Positions 11,383-22,635 of a stretch of DNA of 64,000 nt are shown here, piece after piece. The first letter of the stretch is position 1. The number at the start of each line of letters is the position of its first letter. The notes under the pieces were generated by a model. That model made no database searches. It worked only from the letters and a program-made list of their open reading frames with translations, and was not told the origin of the DNA. Both the position numbers and the translations under genes were made by a program. The stretch lies in NCBI GenBank assembly GCA_028023455.1, contig JAQFVV010006231.1, positions 6,832,036 through 6,896,035 on the forward strand, written 5' to 3'. This DNA comes from Epiperipatus broadwayi (Eukaryota; Onychophora; Udeonychophora; Euonychophora; Peripatidae).

Positions 11383-12888
11383 CTGCATTTTTTGCTATCG
11401 TGAGCTTGTGTCCAGTATTTGAATTAGGTTATATGAGACAAAGATAAAAATATTTTGCAAATATTATGGCCTGATTTAGATTTTTCTATAATGTCTTGTC
11501 TGCATTTTAATAAAAATATGCAAATGCTAAAAGTAAAGATTGACAGTATATAAAGTTTAGGCCGATTATATACTACTGCAATGTAAATTTCAGAGCTGCA
11601 TATCAACTGCAAAAAGAGGTGGCAGTTGATGAAGCTATTACTAAATTTATGGTCATAGTAGCATGAAGCAATATGAGCCCTCAAAACTAGATACGATAAA
11701 TAATAATACATCGCACGAATTCTAAACTACTAACTTATGTACCTCAAGCTTAACTCTATAATGAATTTAGTATTTCATTCACTTTTTATTATTTTATTTT
11801 GTATATAGTGACTATTTTAGTAATACTTTTTAATAAATTACAAACTTTATTGAACTTCTTTATTATAATATTCAAATTATACTAATTATTGATCAATATT
11901 AACTACTTGTTATTAAGGATGACATATTCATTGCAAACTCCTGTATGGAAATACATTTTGAAAGGCTACTAAGAAAAATGAAAGGTACTAATGTCTTTAT
12001 TCTACCAAGTTTTCAAGTGATGGATTACCTTAGGTATTATTATATATCAATTTTTTAGAAATTTTATAATGAATCCAACTAATCTACTAACAAAAATATA
12101 ATTCTAAGTTGTATGCATAATAATTTTGAATTTATAAAATAATATGAAAATAATTATTAGAAATATTAACTTTTATTATTATTTTTTATTAATTTGAATA
12201 TCAATGACTATATTTTTTTCAGCTTCCTTACATTCTTTGATGTCTCATATTTCAAATAATATACATAATCATTTTTGAGTAACACAAACATATATTATGA
12301 TAAAATTTGTGTTAACATAATTTTTTGAATTGCCGTCTAGTTGGCGGGTTTTCGGCTTAATGTAAATTTTTTCGCCCAAATTTTAAAAAAAATTACAATC
12401 AAACAAATTTTGTTTGTCTCGCGAACATCTTGCTGATACCATGACTATGCAATAATTCCTGCTTACAAACAAACTTTCCCGAATTTTACACCCTTCAAAA
12501 CTATCTTCATAAACACTGCGACGGTTTGAAAATTTTTAGAACCTAATACTAAATAATTTGAATGTAATACACAATAATTTATTAAATAAGATTTCAAATG
12601 TTATGTTGACTTAAAATCAAAACACCCTCAAATTATACGATATTGCAGGCTCAATAGCGATCATTTGGAGAGTAAGAACAGGGCGCTTTGGTCAATTGTA
12701 AATTGGAGAAATTAGCATAACACACTATAGGTCATTGTACAGCCTTGGAAACAGTATATTAAACTGTTTGAGGCTAGCAACAGCGCCATCAACTGTCCAT
12801 GATACTAGTACAAATCTCTAACTTTTTGTCTTACTGCTACTAAAACAATATTTTATTAATATAACTGCAATTCTAAGTCAAGTCATTT

Positions 12889-14162
12889 GGTGCTTGTCTT
12901 ATAGATAAAGATGCTCTTGGGTGGCGCCGTTTTCACACTAAAACTATAAAATATGACCATTCCCAGGCCGTTGATTATAATAATTTTGCTGTGGTTTTTA
13001 TAATGCGAAAATAAAAACAAAACAAAATCGTCTTTTATAAATATTATTTTTTATTAACGTATACAATTTAAATGATAATAATAAATGTAAAATAAAATCA
13101 ACAAATTACAATTTGATTTTCTATCGTATATTTTTTTAATTGTGTTACGGCTTTTTTTTTTATCAATTTTCTATTGGATATTTTTTTACTTGTGTTACAG
13201 CTTTTTTTAAATCAATTTTCTATCGGATATTTTTTTACTTGTGTTACGACTTTCTTTTTTGTTGTTGTTTAGCTAAAAAATAATAATCGTAATAAAAAGT
13301 AAAATTTCTGTCTATTTTTTATTTTTTTAGTCTTCGTTTTACTTTTTTTTTTTTATTACAGATAAAGAGATTTTACGGCTATTTTTTATTTCAAATAGAA
13401 TGACAATAAAAAGTAAAAGTTGTTACGGTTAGGTTTAGGGTTAGTGTTAGGGTCAGTGTTCTGTTGTTTGTAATGCTAAAATAAAATAATTCAAAATCGT
13501 AACCGTACTCAGACAAAAAAAAGAAACTCAAACTTTTTTAAACAACAACAAACACATATAAAAGTCTTCTTTACTTATTAAACATGTTTATAATATTTGC
13601 TTTTTATGAAATTTACAAAAAATCGTGTATATTTGTACTTTTCTTACGGGATATTTTTTTGGTACCGCTTTTTTAATTCAAAAATATACATACGGTAGAA
13701 TCTTCTTTGTCTCATGGAATGTTACGAACAGTACGTTACTTGACGCCTTACCTAATTGCAACTCACTAAAAACATAGATATTTAACATTTTCCCAATTAA
13801 AACTTCAACAGAGTACATTGTAAAAAGTCTTAGAATTATTACTTTAAAAAATCTGAACATTTCAATACTTTAAAATAAAAAAAATCCAATGAAAACAACA
13901 TTTCCATCCAATTCAAATACAAACTCTCTCATCAAGCCATAACTATTTTATAAACTGTGCGAATTCGGAAAATGTGTATTTGCGATGCGACATACATGCT
14001 GTACTGTGACGCGACATAGCGGCCTGCATTCTGTAATACAACAAAAAGTTGTATTATAGAAAACACGGGTTCGAACGTGTTGGCCGCGGAAACAGCATTT
14101 TTATGTGTTTTAGCGTGAAAACCGTGCCATAGAGCGGCGTCTTTAGCTATAAGATGAGTACC
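12889..14162. mobile_element. Merlin-derived MITE, subfamily A, with 8-bp TSD
   Basis: The ends are ggtgcttgtcttatag and, reverse-complemented, ggtactcatcttatag. Both continue into a GGYRCCGTTTTCACRCTAAAA-like block. The element is flanked by the perfect 8-bp repeat agtcattt (12881-12888 and 14163-14170), the target length expected for Merlin transposons. The 1274-bp interior is non-coding and rich in T runs. The right end carries a structured segment (13995-14095) shared with the Merlin element at 43981-46834. It lies in NAP1L intron 3, only about 130 bp from exon 14292-14433. Confidence 0.85.
14005..14095 (+). other. Conserved subterminal hairpin segment of Merlin MITE A
   Basis: An outer stem gcggcc/ggccgc encloses two hairpins: taatacaac/gttgtatta around a 5-base A loop, and acacg/cgtgt around ggttcgaa. 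The last resembles a Pol III B box. The same layout recurs in the other elements of the family. Confidence 0.65.
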
Positions 14163-14291
14163 AGTCATTTCGTTCAAATTTGTATTCTAAAAATCTGTTC
14201 CTAATTTATTTGTGTATAATTGAGCAATAATAAAAAAGAATTCTGTGGGAAGGAGAGAGAAGTTAAATTTATATTTTCAAAAAATATTTAC

Positions 14292-14433
14292 CTTGTCATA
14301 AAGAGGCTGATACATTTGGGCATATTTGCATTCTAATGAATGGACTTCCTCATAAAATTTGGCCTCAAGTTTTGTACATTCTAATTGAAGTTTTTTTAAA
14401 GCTTTAATCCTTCTTTTCACGACTTTTGGTAAA
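14292..14433 (-). CDS. NAP1L: NAP1L coding exon 3 (dimerisation helix)
   Basis: With two bases from the previous exon this encodes 48 residues: SLPKVVKRRIKALKKLQLE, then EAKFYEEVHSLECKYAQMYQ and PLYDK. It aligns with the most conserved N-terminal part of NAP1 proteins, the LP.VVKRR.NALK.LQ...IEAKFYEEVH.LE.KY..LYQPL.DK helix that forms the antiparallel dimer. The acceptor is TTTATAG above 14433 and the donor GTAAAT is at 14291-14286. Entry phase is 2 and exit phase 0. No internal stop or frameshift. Confidence 0.95.
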
Positions 14434-14815
14434 CTATAAAAAAAAAAAAATTGCGTAAATAAATTGTATGCACATTATAAACATAAAAAAACAAAAACAA
14501 AAGAAAGTTAAACTGTTTTAAATAAAACATAAATAGTACAAAAATTAACTACAATATATACCTATGTTGTTTCAGAATAAAATACCAGATATTTTTTTAG
14601 TGTTGTTTTTTTTCTAATACATTTGAAGATAATCGAGCAAAAGTGTACAACCACAAAGTAGTCTGCGAAAATTTGCCATTAAATTGCCACTCTTAACATT
14701 TCATTTAAATGCTACACCATAATAAAGCTTCTTACATAAAAACTGTTGATAAAATTTCATAAATAAAAAAATCTACCCTTATTATTCGTTATACCACCAT
14801 TCAAACTAAACTTCA
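14434..14815. other. NAP1L intron 2, short unannotated part
   Basis: AT-rich sequence between the exon and the retrozyme target duplication. Nothing recognised. Confidence 0.5.
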
Positions 14816-15308
14816 ATTAATATAACAATAAGCATCACATGATCACATTTCCTATACTAGCACATTAATTGTTGATAAACAGAGCAAAACTCTCCATACA
14901 GTATTGCCACCTGTGCTAAACAGAGTAATCAATGGATGCCAGAAGGCTTGTGCATAAAATCCCTCTAGCAACTACCTTTTATCTCTACTTAACTACTAAA
15001 CTATGGAGAGTTTTGCTCTGTTTATCAACAATTAATGTGCTAGTATAGGAAATGTGATCATGTGATGCTTAATGGTTTAACACCAATCCTGCCTAATAGG
15101 ATAGTGGTGGCTATGGTTGTAAAAGAGCCAAAGACACCAAAATGTATGGGTGCTGAACTGAGTTCAGACCCATATGACTATTTAAGCTATTGAGCTTAGA
15201 TTGAAAATATTTTTTTTGTGTTTTCAATTTCATTCTCATAGTTTAGTAGTTAAGGAGAGATAAAAGGTGGTTGCATTAGATCCTAAGATCTAGATGCAGT
15301 GCTCTCAG

Positions 15309-15367
15309 ATCCAAAGCTCCTAACTGACGAAGGCCACAAGCCAGAAACTAGTCTGGGGATATTGGAT
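15309..15367 (+). ncRNA. Hammerhead ribozyme, unit 1
   Basis: Outer helix I atccaa/ttggat, inner helix I tcctaa/tgggga (one mismatch at the second pair), core CTGACGA (15324-15330), helix II ggc/gcc with loop cacaa, GAAAC (15344-15348), two bases, GTC (15351-15353). Cleavage is predicted after 15353. Helix III is only two pairs. The helix II closing position is A opposite A instead of the usual G-C. Confidence 0.75.
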
Positions 15368-15754
15368 GAGTAGGCATTAGATAGGGATTTTATGCACAAG
15401 CCTTCTGGCATCCATTGATTACTCTGTTTAGCACAGGTCGCAATACTGTATGGAGAGTTTTGCTCTGTTTATCAGCAATTAATGTGCTAGTATAGGAAAT
15501 GTGATCATGCGATGCTTAATGGTTTAACACCAATCCTGCCTAATAGGATAGTGGTGGCTATGGTTGTAAAAGAGCCAAAGACACCAAAATGTATGGGTGC
15601 TGAACTGAGTTCAGACCCATATGACTATTTAAGCTATTGAGCTTAGATTGAAAATATTTTTTGTGTTTTCCAATTTCATTCTCATAGTTTAGTAGTTAAG
15701 GAGAGATAAAAGGTGGTTGCATTAGATCCTAAGATCTAGATGCAGTGCTCTCAG

Positions 15755-15813
15755 ATCCAAAGCTCCTCACTGACGAAGGCCACAAGCCAGAAACTAGTCT
15801 GGAGATATTGGAT
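15755..15813 (+). ncRNA. Hammerhead ribozyme, unit 2
   Basis: Same architecture as the neighbouring copies: core CTGACGA at 15770-15776, GAAAC at 15790-15794, GTC at 15797-15799, predicted cleavage after 15799. One helix I pair is lost by a G-to-A change at 15803 (tggaga instead of tgggga). The outer helix atccaa/ttggat is intact. Confidence 0.75.
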
Positions 15814-16209
15814 GAGTAGGCATTAGATAGGGATTTTATGCACAAGCCTTCTGGCATCCATTGATTACTCTGTTTAGCACAGGTGGCAATACTGTATGGA
15901 GAGTTTTGCTCTGTTTATCAACAATTAATGTGCTAGTATAGGAAATGTGATCATGTGATGCTTAATGGTTTAACACCAATCCTGCCTAATAGGATAGTGG
16001 TGGCTATGGTTGTAAAAGAGCCAAAGACACCAAAATGTATGGGTGCTGAACTGAGTTCAGACCCATATGACTATTTAAGCTATTGAGCTTAGATTGAAAA
16101 TATTTTTTGTGTTTTCAATTTCATTCTCATAGTTTAGTAGTTAAGTAGAGATAAAAGGTGGTTGCTAGAGGGTTGCATTAGATCCTAAGATCTAGATGAG
16201 TGCTCTCAG

Positions 16210-16268
16210 ATCCAAAGCTCCTCACTGACGAAGGCCACAAGCCAGAAACTAGTCTGGGGATATTGGAT
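16210..16268 (+). ncRNA. Hammerhead ribozyme, unit 3, fully paired copy
   Basis: The best copy in the window. Outer helix I atccaa/ttggat (16210-16215 with 16263-16268), asymmetric internal loop agc/ta, inner helix I tcctca/tgggga (six pairs including one wobble), core CTGACGA (16225-16231), helix II ggc/gcc with a five-base loop, GAAAC (16245-16249), loop ta, GTC (16252-16254). Cleavage is predicted after 16254. All conserved core positions are present; the A-A at the helix II base is the one departure. The tiny helix III suggests it works best in a dimeric or tandem transcript, as proposed for minimal type I hammerheads. Confidence 0.8.
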
Positions 16269-16386
16269 GAGTAGGCATTAAATAGGGATTTTATGCACAA
16301 GCCTTCTGGCATCCATTGATTACTCTGTTTAGCACAGGCGGCAATACTGTATGGAGAGTTTTGCTCTGTTTATTAATATAACAATA

Positions 16387-18039
16387 TTTCAGAAAGCAAA
16401 CAACAAAATTGTGAAAAAATTCGTAACAATGATTATATCAAATAAAAAAACATATTCATACTATTTGTAATATGCTTCATTTGTTTGAAAAATTTTATAT
16501 CAAATACTATACATATTTATAAGTTTTTGTTATTTTTATTTATTTTAACAAAATATAGAACATTTTATCAAAATACATAATTGTTTTTCAAAAACCTTTA
16601 ATATTGAATCAGAGTATCATAAATATAAAATTTCATAATTTTATGTCAAATCATTTTGCAGTTAGGTGTTTTTAATTCCTCAAAAAATAATCATTTTCAT
16701 TGTCAGACCAGTACATGAACAAAATTTTCTAGAGTTAGAAGTTAAAAAATAATGTTTTGTTCAACTGTATTACTTAATATTTCCTATGATAATTCTGGGG
16801 GAAAAAATTATAATCATATTTCTTCATTAGTTTTAAAACATATCACAATTTCAAGTTAAAATCTCAATGAAAGTGATTTCTGTTCTTGTGACAGTTAAAA
16901 AGAGATATTATGTAATGGTAAACAATGGTACAATTTTATTGTAATCCAAAGAATTTGCTGATTTCTCAAATTGTACAAATGTTTAAATAAATTTTGAAGA
17001 AAAAAAACATTAACTTTAAAAATAAAAATTATGCATTCTCCTGCATCATATATACCTTGCAACTTTGCAATATGTTTTCAATAAATTATCATCTCCATTC
17101 CAAGTCTAGTGTAAGTAAAATATGACAGGTGCAAGAATACTGTGTTTTTAATTTCACAAAACAGTATAAAAGTTATTTCATTTTAAAAAAAATTAAAAAA
17201 TGGCAAGTTTTCTTTTGTCTGATGTAATAATTATCATTAAGACTTTTCTGAACAACCAGCACATTAGAAAGACATAGTATAAAAACAAAAATACATTTAA
17301 ATGCATGCCATGCATATGCAAAAACCTCATTTCAGTTTAGACAAAGGATAAAATTTTTTATACACCTCACAAAATAAGAGGAAATCTGTGATGATTTATA
17401 AAAAAAATATCCAGAGCCAAGGCAAGTTTCCAGAGAACTTAAATGCATCAAATTGTTATTCCCATTTATCTGCTAAATTAGTATCAAATATTTGTTCAAC
17501 AATTATTCAAATGCATAAATAATGAACATTCTGAAGAAGAGAACTTGAAATGTTTTTAACATCAAATCTTATTTCTGTTTGTACCTCCTTTTGAGAAAAT
17601 TATATTGTTTGTTATTTAATGAGTAATAAATATTAAGTCGAATGTACACAATCAATATTTGCAGTAAATTAACAATGAAATAATTCTTATTATTATTATA
17701 TCGCTTTATCTCCACATTAATTTATGACAATAAAATGATATAAATTTCAATCTCATTCAATAATTTTATAAAGCTTTATCTTCAGTAACACACCTCTACC
17801 ATTAATTTTAAGCAGTAGAATTCAGTTTTTCTCTAACAAAAAATACTAATAACATTCCATTGAGATCCCATTTCAAAATTGTAGACATATAACGTTTTTC
17901 AAAATAATGAGTTGCATATAATCTCAAAATGTGGATTTTTTTTTTAACATATCAGAAACAACTTTATTGAAAACTATTTTATTTGGTTTTTCAAATTCAA
18001 GGAATTGACCCTAGCTTCAAAATGTGTAATAAATTATAT
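16387..18039. other. NAP1L intron 2, nothing recognised
   Basis: Uniform AT-rich intron sequence without repeats, element ends or exon-like frames that I could identify. Confidence 0.5.
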
Positions 18040-20570
18040 TGATTGATAATGGGTATATGAGCACAGATTTTCACATGATCCACTACTCTTCACTCTATCT
18101 CTAACACTGATACAATTGAACACATATATGTCGACAAGATAAATAACAACCAATATATGTATTTCATGCTAAACCAGGAATCATCAGTTGGTCCAGATTA
18201 TCATCTCTACACATTTTAACAATCAACCCCATATATCAATCATAATGCTTGGCAAAAGTAGATCTTTAAAATTGATAAGTGAACAACACCGGATAATGGA
18301 TGTAATACTAGGGCTGTCTAGTCGCCATAACACCTGTCTAACGAATTGAAATTCTAATATGAATCAATTATCTTTAGGAATTTTATAAATGCAATTTCTA
18401 GATCTTGAGTAGATCTTATCTAAGAATCTAAGTTAAAAGTCTCTCCGGTGGCCATTATCTCTTAAGTAAGATATATAAATAAACTTTCATGGAAAAAGTA
18501 TATTTACGAGCGTCAGTGTTGCTGACCTCAAGCGACAAACTCACTAGTACAGTGAGAATTATACTTTCCCTATAACTCTTAATAATCCTACTTCTACTAT
18601 CTAATGAAGTGCCCGACCCAAGTTAGCTCGTTCTCAGGGTTGGGAGGAAAACCTATCAGATGAACGGAGGTATATGAAGAAATATGCGTATTTGAACGCT
18701 CTCTTTCCCTCTTTCTAACTCTTTTAAACCTGCTCGCATGTAACTTGCAATTAGCTGTATTGAATTCCCTGTCTTTAAACCTTTATTCCAGTAGTTAATT
18801 GCTCAAATTTATTTCTTAAACTTAAGGTTTGAGTTTAAAAATCTATTGAATACATACGTGCCTATTCATATCAAGCGTATTTAATTAGTTTTGCATATAT
18901 ATTGGAAGGGAAAGCAATAGACAAACATAAACGATAAATCAATAGATAATTCCAGTTACAAGGTAAGTATATAACTTTTATTATTAAGTTATTAAAACAT
19001 ATTATTCATAAGACAAACAAAAAAAAAATCATAAATAATTCCCATATCAAAGTATACCTAAAGCATAAGAATAAACAAATATTTTTACTACATAACACAT
19101 AAATGTAGATTGAAAAAAAAATATATAGATAGTTATACGTTACAATTCAAATTACTAATTTAACCGTATATATTACTCAGAGAGTAATGATAGGCAATTC
19201 TAAGTTTATATTAATATAAAGAGAATCATATTACCTTATGGACCCTGGAGTTTTAATAAAGGCACATTCACTTACGTATGTTTAAGTAGTTCTAAGTTCA
19301 CAATCCATAAGGAATCGAGGTATTATTTTATTTAAGAGAGATATCTGCTATTGGTGAACTCAGGCATTAGTGTCCATTTGTAGTATTAACGGGGCGCGAA
19401 GCAAAATAATAACGCCGCCTTCAATGGAAACTTAATTATCATATTAGATTCTATCATTTTCCTTTAACTCTGTTATTTAGTGTAGCGTCTTGGTGAGGTT
19501 CTTATGTTATCGTGCTGTCAGGTGGTAGGTAGAATCAGTTCCGTACTTGTAGCGGATGGTGATGCCCTTCACATATCTGCTGTTACCCCATTATTACGAA
19601 CGTTGACATTTTATAAATTGATTCAGAATACATTTCTTCTGCAAATCAGTTTATTCAAAAAACTTTGATGTCCTTTATAACCACGAAAGCATAGCCATCC
19701 GAATTAAAATATCAACAAAAATATATAAATTAATATCATTCTTTCCAAAATGTCCCCCATTCTCTCCTGCTCAGCTGTTCCAATTCAATTAATTAATTTA
19801 ATTTTCTTTTACCTTTTCCAAAAAAAAAAAAAAAAGAGTTTATCAGCATTTCGATCTCTTTTTCTGGAATGCTTTTAACATTTCCTTTTTTCTTTTCTAT
19901 CATTTTTGGTATTTTTGTCCACCGTACATTCATTAGAATTTTCTCGGAATTTAAAATAAAGGATTGTATCAAATAACTAAGAATTGCCTAGAAGCATATA
20001 AAGCAAATTCTTATCCTTACCTTTATTAAAGTTAGATACAATCAAAAAAAAATGTATATTTGAAACAATTGATAATGAAAATATTTGCGTATAACTGTAT
20101 TTCTCAAATTTGTAATAACATATTTTTAAAAAAATATTTTGAAATAAATAATTATACCTCTTTAATCCCCTTCTTTTTCCATTTTGTTTTCTTTTAAAAA
20201 AATTTCAACATTGATCTCCCTTACATATGTATATATCTCACTCCTCATACATTATATTTAAACATATTGAAGACAATTTAAATAATTACGTGTATCAAGA
20301 ATAGTTGATAAGTGCTATTTAATTTCCTTGTAACAGGGTTTGAACCCAGCGACTGTTACAACATATATGTAAAAAGTGTCATATATATATTAAGATAGTC
20401 AATCTTCATACTTTAATGGACAGGCTTCAATCAACTCCACACACCAACTCTTCAACTGTCCATCCAACTGAAAATCTGAAGATGGAATGCTCAAAGGCCA
20501 CTCTGAGACCGAGATTCTTGTCACACCTATGTTGACCTAAAGTGCTCATATACATTATATATTGCATATA
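18040..20570. other. Compositionally distinct block, probable unclassified element
   Basis: This stretch has more G, C and CpG than the surrounding intron, for example around 18290-18560, 18610-18720 and 19370-19610. That suggests inserted DNA rather than old intron. I found no coding frame, repeated ends or second copy in the window. A hairpin with arms ttgtaaca/tgttacaa lies at 20328-20361. Confidence 0.35.
20328..20361 (+). repeat. Perfect 8-bp inverted repeat around a B-box-like word
   Basis: Arms ttgtaaca and tgttacaa are exact reverse complements and enclose gggtttgaaccc, itself a small palindrome resembling a tRNA T arm. No other tRNA arms are present. Confidence 0.5.
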
Positions 20571-22535
20571 TTGATACAGGTATATAATAAGCCTGTATTT
20601 CAGTTATTGATTGATAAAGTATACAAAATATTATCAAAAATTATTTAAACAAATTAATTAAAATTTTAATCACCTGATATAAAAATGATCTTTAACTTTT
20701 TTAAAAAAAAAAAAAAAGCTTAAGAAAATGAGTCCACTTATTAAGACAAAGAATATATCAACCTAATTAATGTTATATTAAACTTTTAACTTTAGTTCTA
20801 TTTAATATGCTTATATCCTTATAATAAAAACATTATAAAATTTACATACATGCATACCAGATAAATAAATAGTTATTTTTGAATTTTGAAAACATATTTT
20901 ATAAAAATACTTTCAAAAGAAAATGCTCCTTGAAGTTATATTAATTTGCTAATTAATGAATTCACTAAACGATTATATTAACCAATATGACACTAATGAA
21001 TTTAATACATTTATAAATTCTTTAAGCATTTTTTTAAAAAAAAAATACAACAGTAATACTTTACCCACATAACTTAGTATGATGATGTCTTTTATTTGTG
21101 CTTTACATTGTTTACTTTATTAATTAGACTTTCAAGTTACTTTTACTAAGTGACAGTTAATAACCAACTGCTAATTTTGATAATTTTAAAATTGTTTCAT
21201 TATTGAAATAAATCATTTCATTTGAATATTTTGTTTTGTCAGTTGTTTTTGATTTATTTATCTTTTAGAAAAATATGTATGGTTATACTTGGTAAATGAC
21301 AAAAAACGTTTAAACAAAACAAGTTAACAAGTAATCTCAAAATTGCATCTCCATAATTTCCAAAACACTTCTGTTTAATATTTTAGGGAAAAATTAATTT
21401 TTAATATGAATTTTATAAATTGTATATATTATAAAACAGAATTTTAGACATTAGACTCAAACTCAGTAGTTTCTGAGAATAGTTTATCAAATATCCCTTG
21501 ACAATCACTATGTTAACATTTAAATTGTAATGAGGATCTTATTTGTAAGGATGCCATCTACTTTAATAGACCAATTAAATAAGTTTCTTCTCAAAACTTC
21601 TAAGCGTCATAGAAGAGAACTCATTATAATAGAGAATCTTAAATAGATAATGATATCTAAAAGAGATACAAATATTAACCAATCTTATAAACGAATCACA
21701 TCACCTCAAATGACAAAACAGAACAATTCCAACCTGATCATTTGGGCTTAAAATGAGAGTTGCAAGTTTAGATCAAACTTTCTTTTGTCTGCTTTTCTTT
21801 TGTGGTCCATTACATACTCAAGCATCTTCAGCAAAAGCACAAATATTTTTCCTATCTTTGTCCAATTTCTACATGCAATCTCAGAAAATGTCATAATTTA
21901 AACAATTCATACCTTCATTGCATTCAGAAATCTTTTCCAGATTGTTCATTATAATTCTGTCAGAATTTGATAAATCTCTTGACTATTAAATAAATCTTTT
22001 TAATGACTGAGCTGTCAGCTACTTTTACATCAAATCAATTTTGAAAGTCAATTTCTGACCCTCTCAATATAATCAGTCTTTTTCAAATTTATACATAATT
22101 CTATTAATTCATTATTCTCTAATTTTTTGGAGTCTTTCAAATCTGTATTTCAAATTAAAAGTGAAATGTCATCAGAATATTTTAAATGTTTTTCCACCAA
22201 TTCTCAATTCAAATATCTTTACCCACTCTGTTTATCTCATTACAATGTAATGTGAAATTATAAAAATTTTTTTACAATACCAAATGTGTAAAATCTCAAA
22301 AATATTAATTGTAAAGGATATGCAATACATTAGCTTTGCAATATAAATATGGTTGTATATTGTATTAAATGCCAAGGTGTTTATTTTATAACAGAGAAAT
22401 TATACAAAATACAAACCTTAAGAAAAAAGATTCAAGCATGGATGGACTAATAAATCAGTAAAAATCGTAATATTTACGTGCAAAAATATTCAATTCAAAA
22501 TTATTATTTTTTTAAAATATGACATAACCAATTAC
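20571..22535. other. NAP1L intron 2, nothing recognised
   Basis: AT-rich intron. The part 21770-22250 has a faint LINE-like coding feel on the minus strand, but I could not match any conserved block. Confidence 0.4.
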
Positions 22536-22635
22536 CTCTGTATATAACCAGATGGACTTCCCACCATGCCTCCTAATCTATCTTGTAGAGCAGCCAAAAC
22601 TTGAGGATTTTTCATTAATTGTGTTGTTAATTCAT
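22536..22635 (-). CDS. NAP1L: NAP1L coding exon 2
   Basis: With the single base carried over from exon 1 this gives 33 complete codons, reading NELTTQLMKNPQVLAALQDR and then LGGMVGSPSGYIQ, plus two bases that finish as Ser with exon 3. This is the NPQ.LAALQ.RL...VG.P.GYI segment just before the VVKRR helix in animal NAP1-like proteins. The acceptor is TTTTCTAG above 22635 and the donor GTAATT is at 22535-22530. Phases 1 in and 2 out agree with both neighbouring exons. Confidence 0.93.

Larger units (their letters stand above)
10431..12812. mobile_element. Merlin-type non-autonomous transposon, subfamily E
   Basis: Left end ggtactagtatcatag and the reverse complement of the right end, gtactagtatcatggac, pair and continue into a second shared block (ggatggcgc / tgatggcgc). 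A short TIR followed by a GATGGCGC block is the pattern of the other Merlin-like elements in this window. The 2.4-kb interior is non-coding. It has a T-rich tandem region (10525-10855) and a 52-bp tandem duplication. Part of the interior (about 10985-12240) recurs at 50957-51543 plus 55421-55905. I see no clear 8-bp target duplication. Confidence 0.55.
14816..16386 (+). mobile_element. Hammerhead retrozyme 2, tandem array with 15-bp TSD
   Basis: About three head-to-tail units of 446-455 bp (15002-16371) follow an inverted partial unit (14831-15001). The whole is flanked by the perfect 15-bp direct repeat ATTAATATAACAATA at 14816-14830 and 16372-16386. Every unit carries one hammerhead ribozyme, at 15309-15367, 15755-15813 and 16210-16268, so cleavage would release monomers of 446 and 455 nt. 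Units are nearly identical, differing by a few substitutions and an 8-9 bp insertion in the last. This suggests recent insertion or template jumping on a circular RNA. There is no reading frame of note. The architecture matches metazoan retrozymes. Confidence 0.85.

Noticed and set aside
13425-13470. Telomere-like words (ttaggtttagggttagtgttaggg)
   Set aside because: Only a few irregular units inside MITE A, with a shorter version in MITE B (47587-47612); part of the element's interior rather than a telomeric array.
14831-16371. First taken for a MITE because of its inverted ends
   Set aside because: The target duplication is 15 bp, units are tandem, and each unit has a hammerhead core, which fits a retrozyme better than a DNA transposon.
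20328-20361. Possible tRNA gene
   Set aside because: Only a T-arm-like palindrome is present; no acceptor, D or anticodon arm pairs around it.
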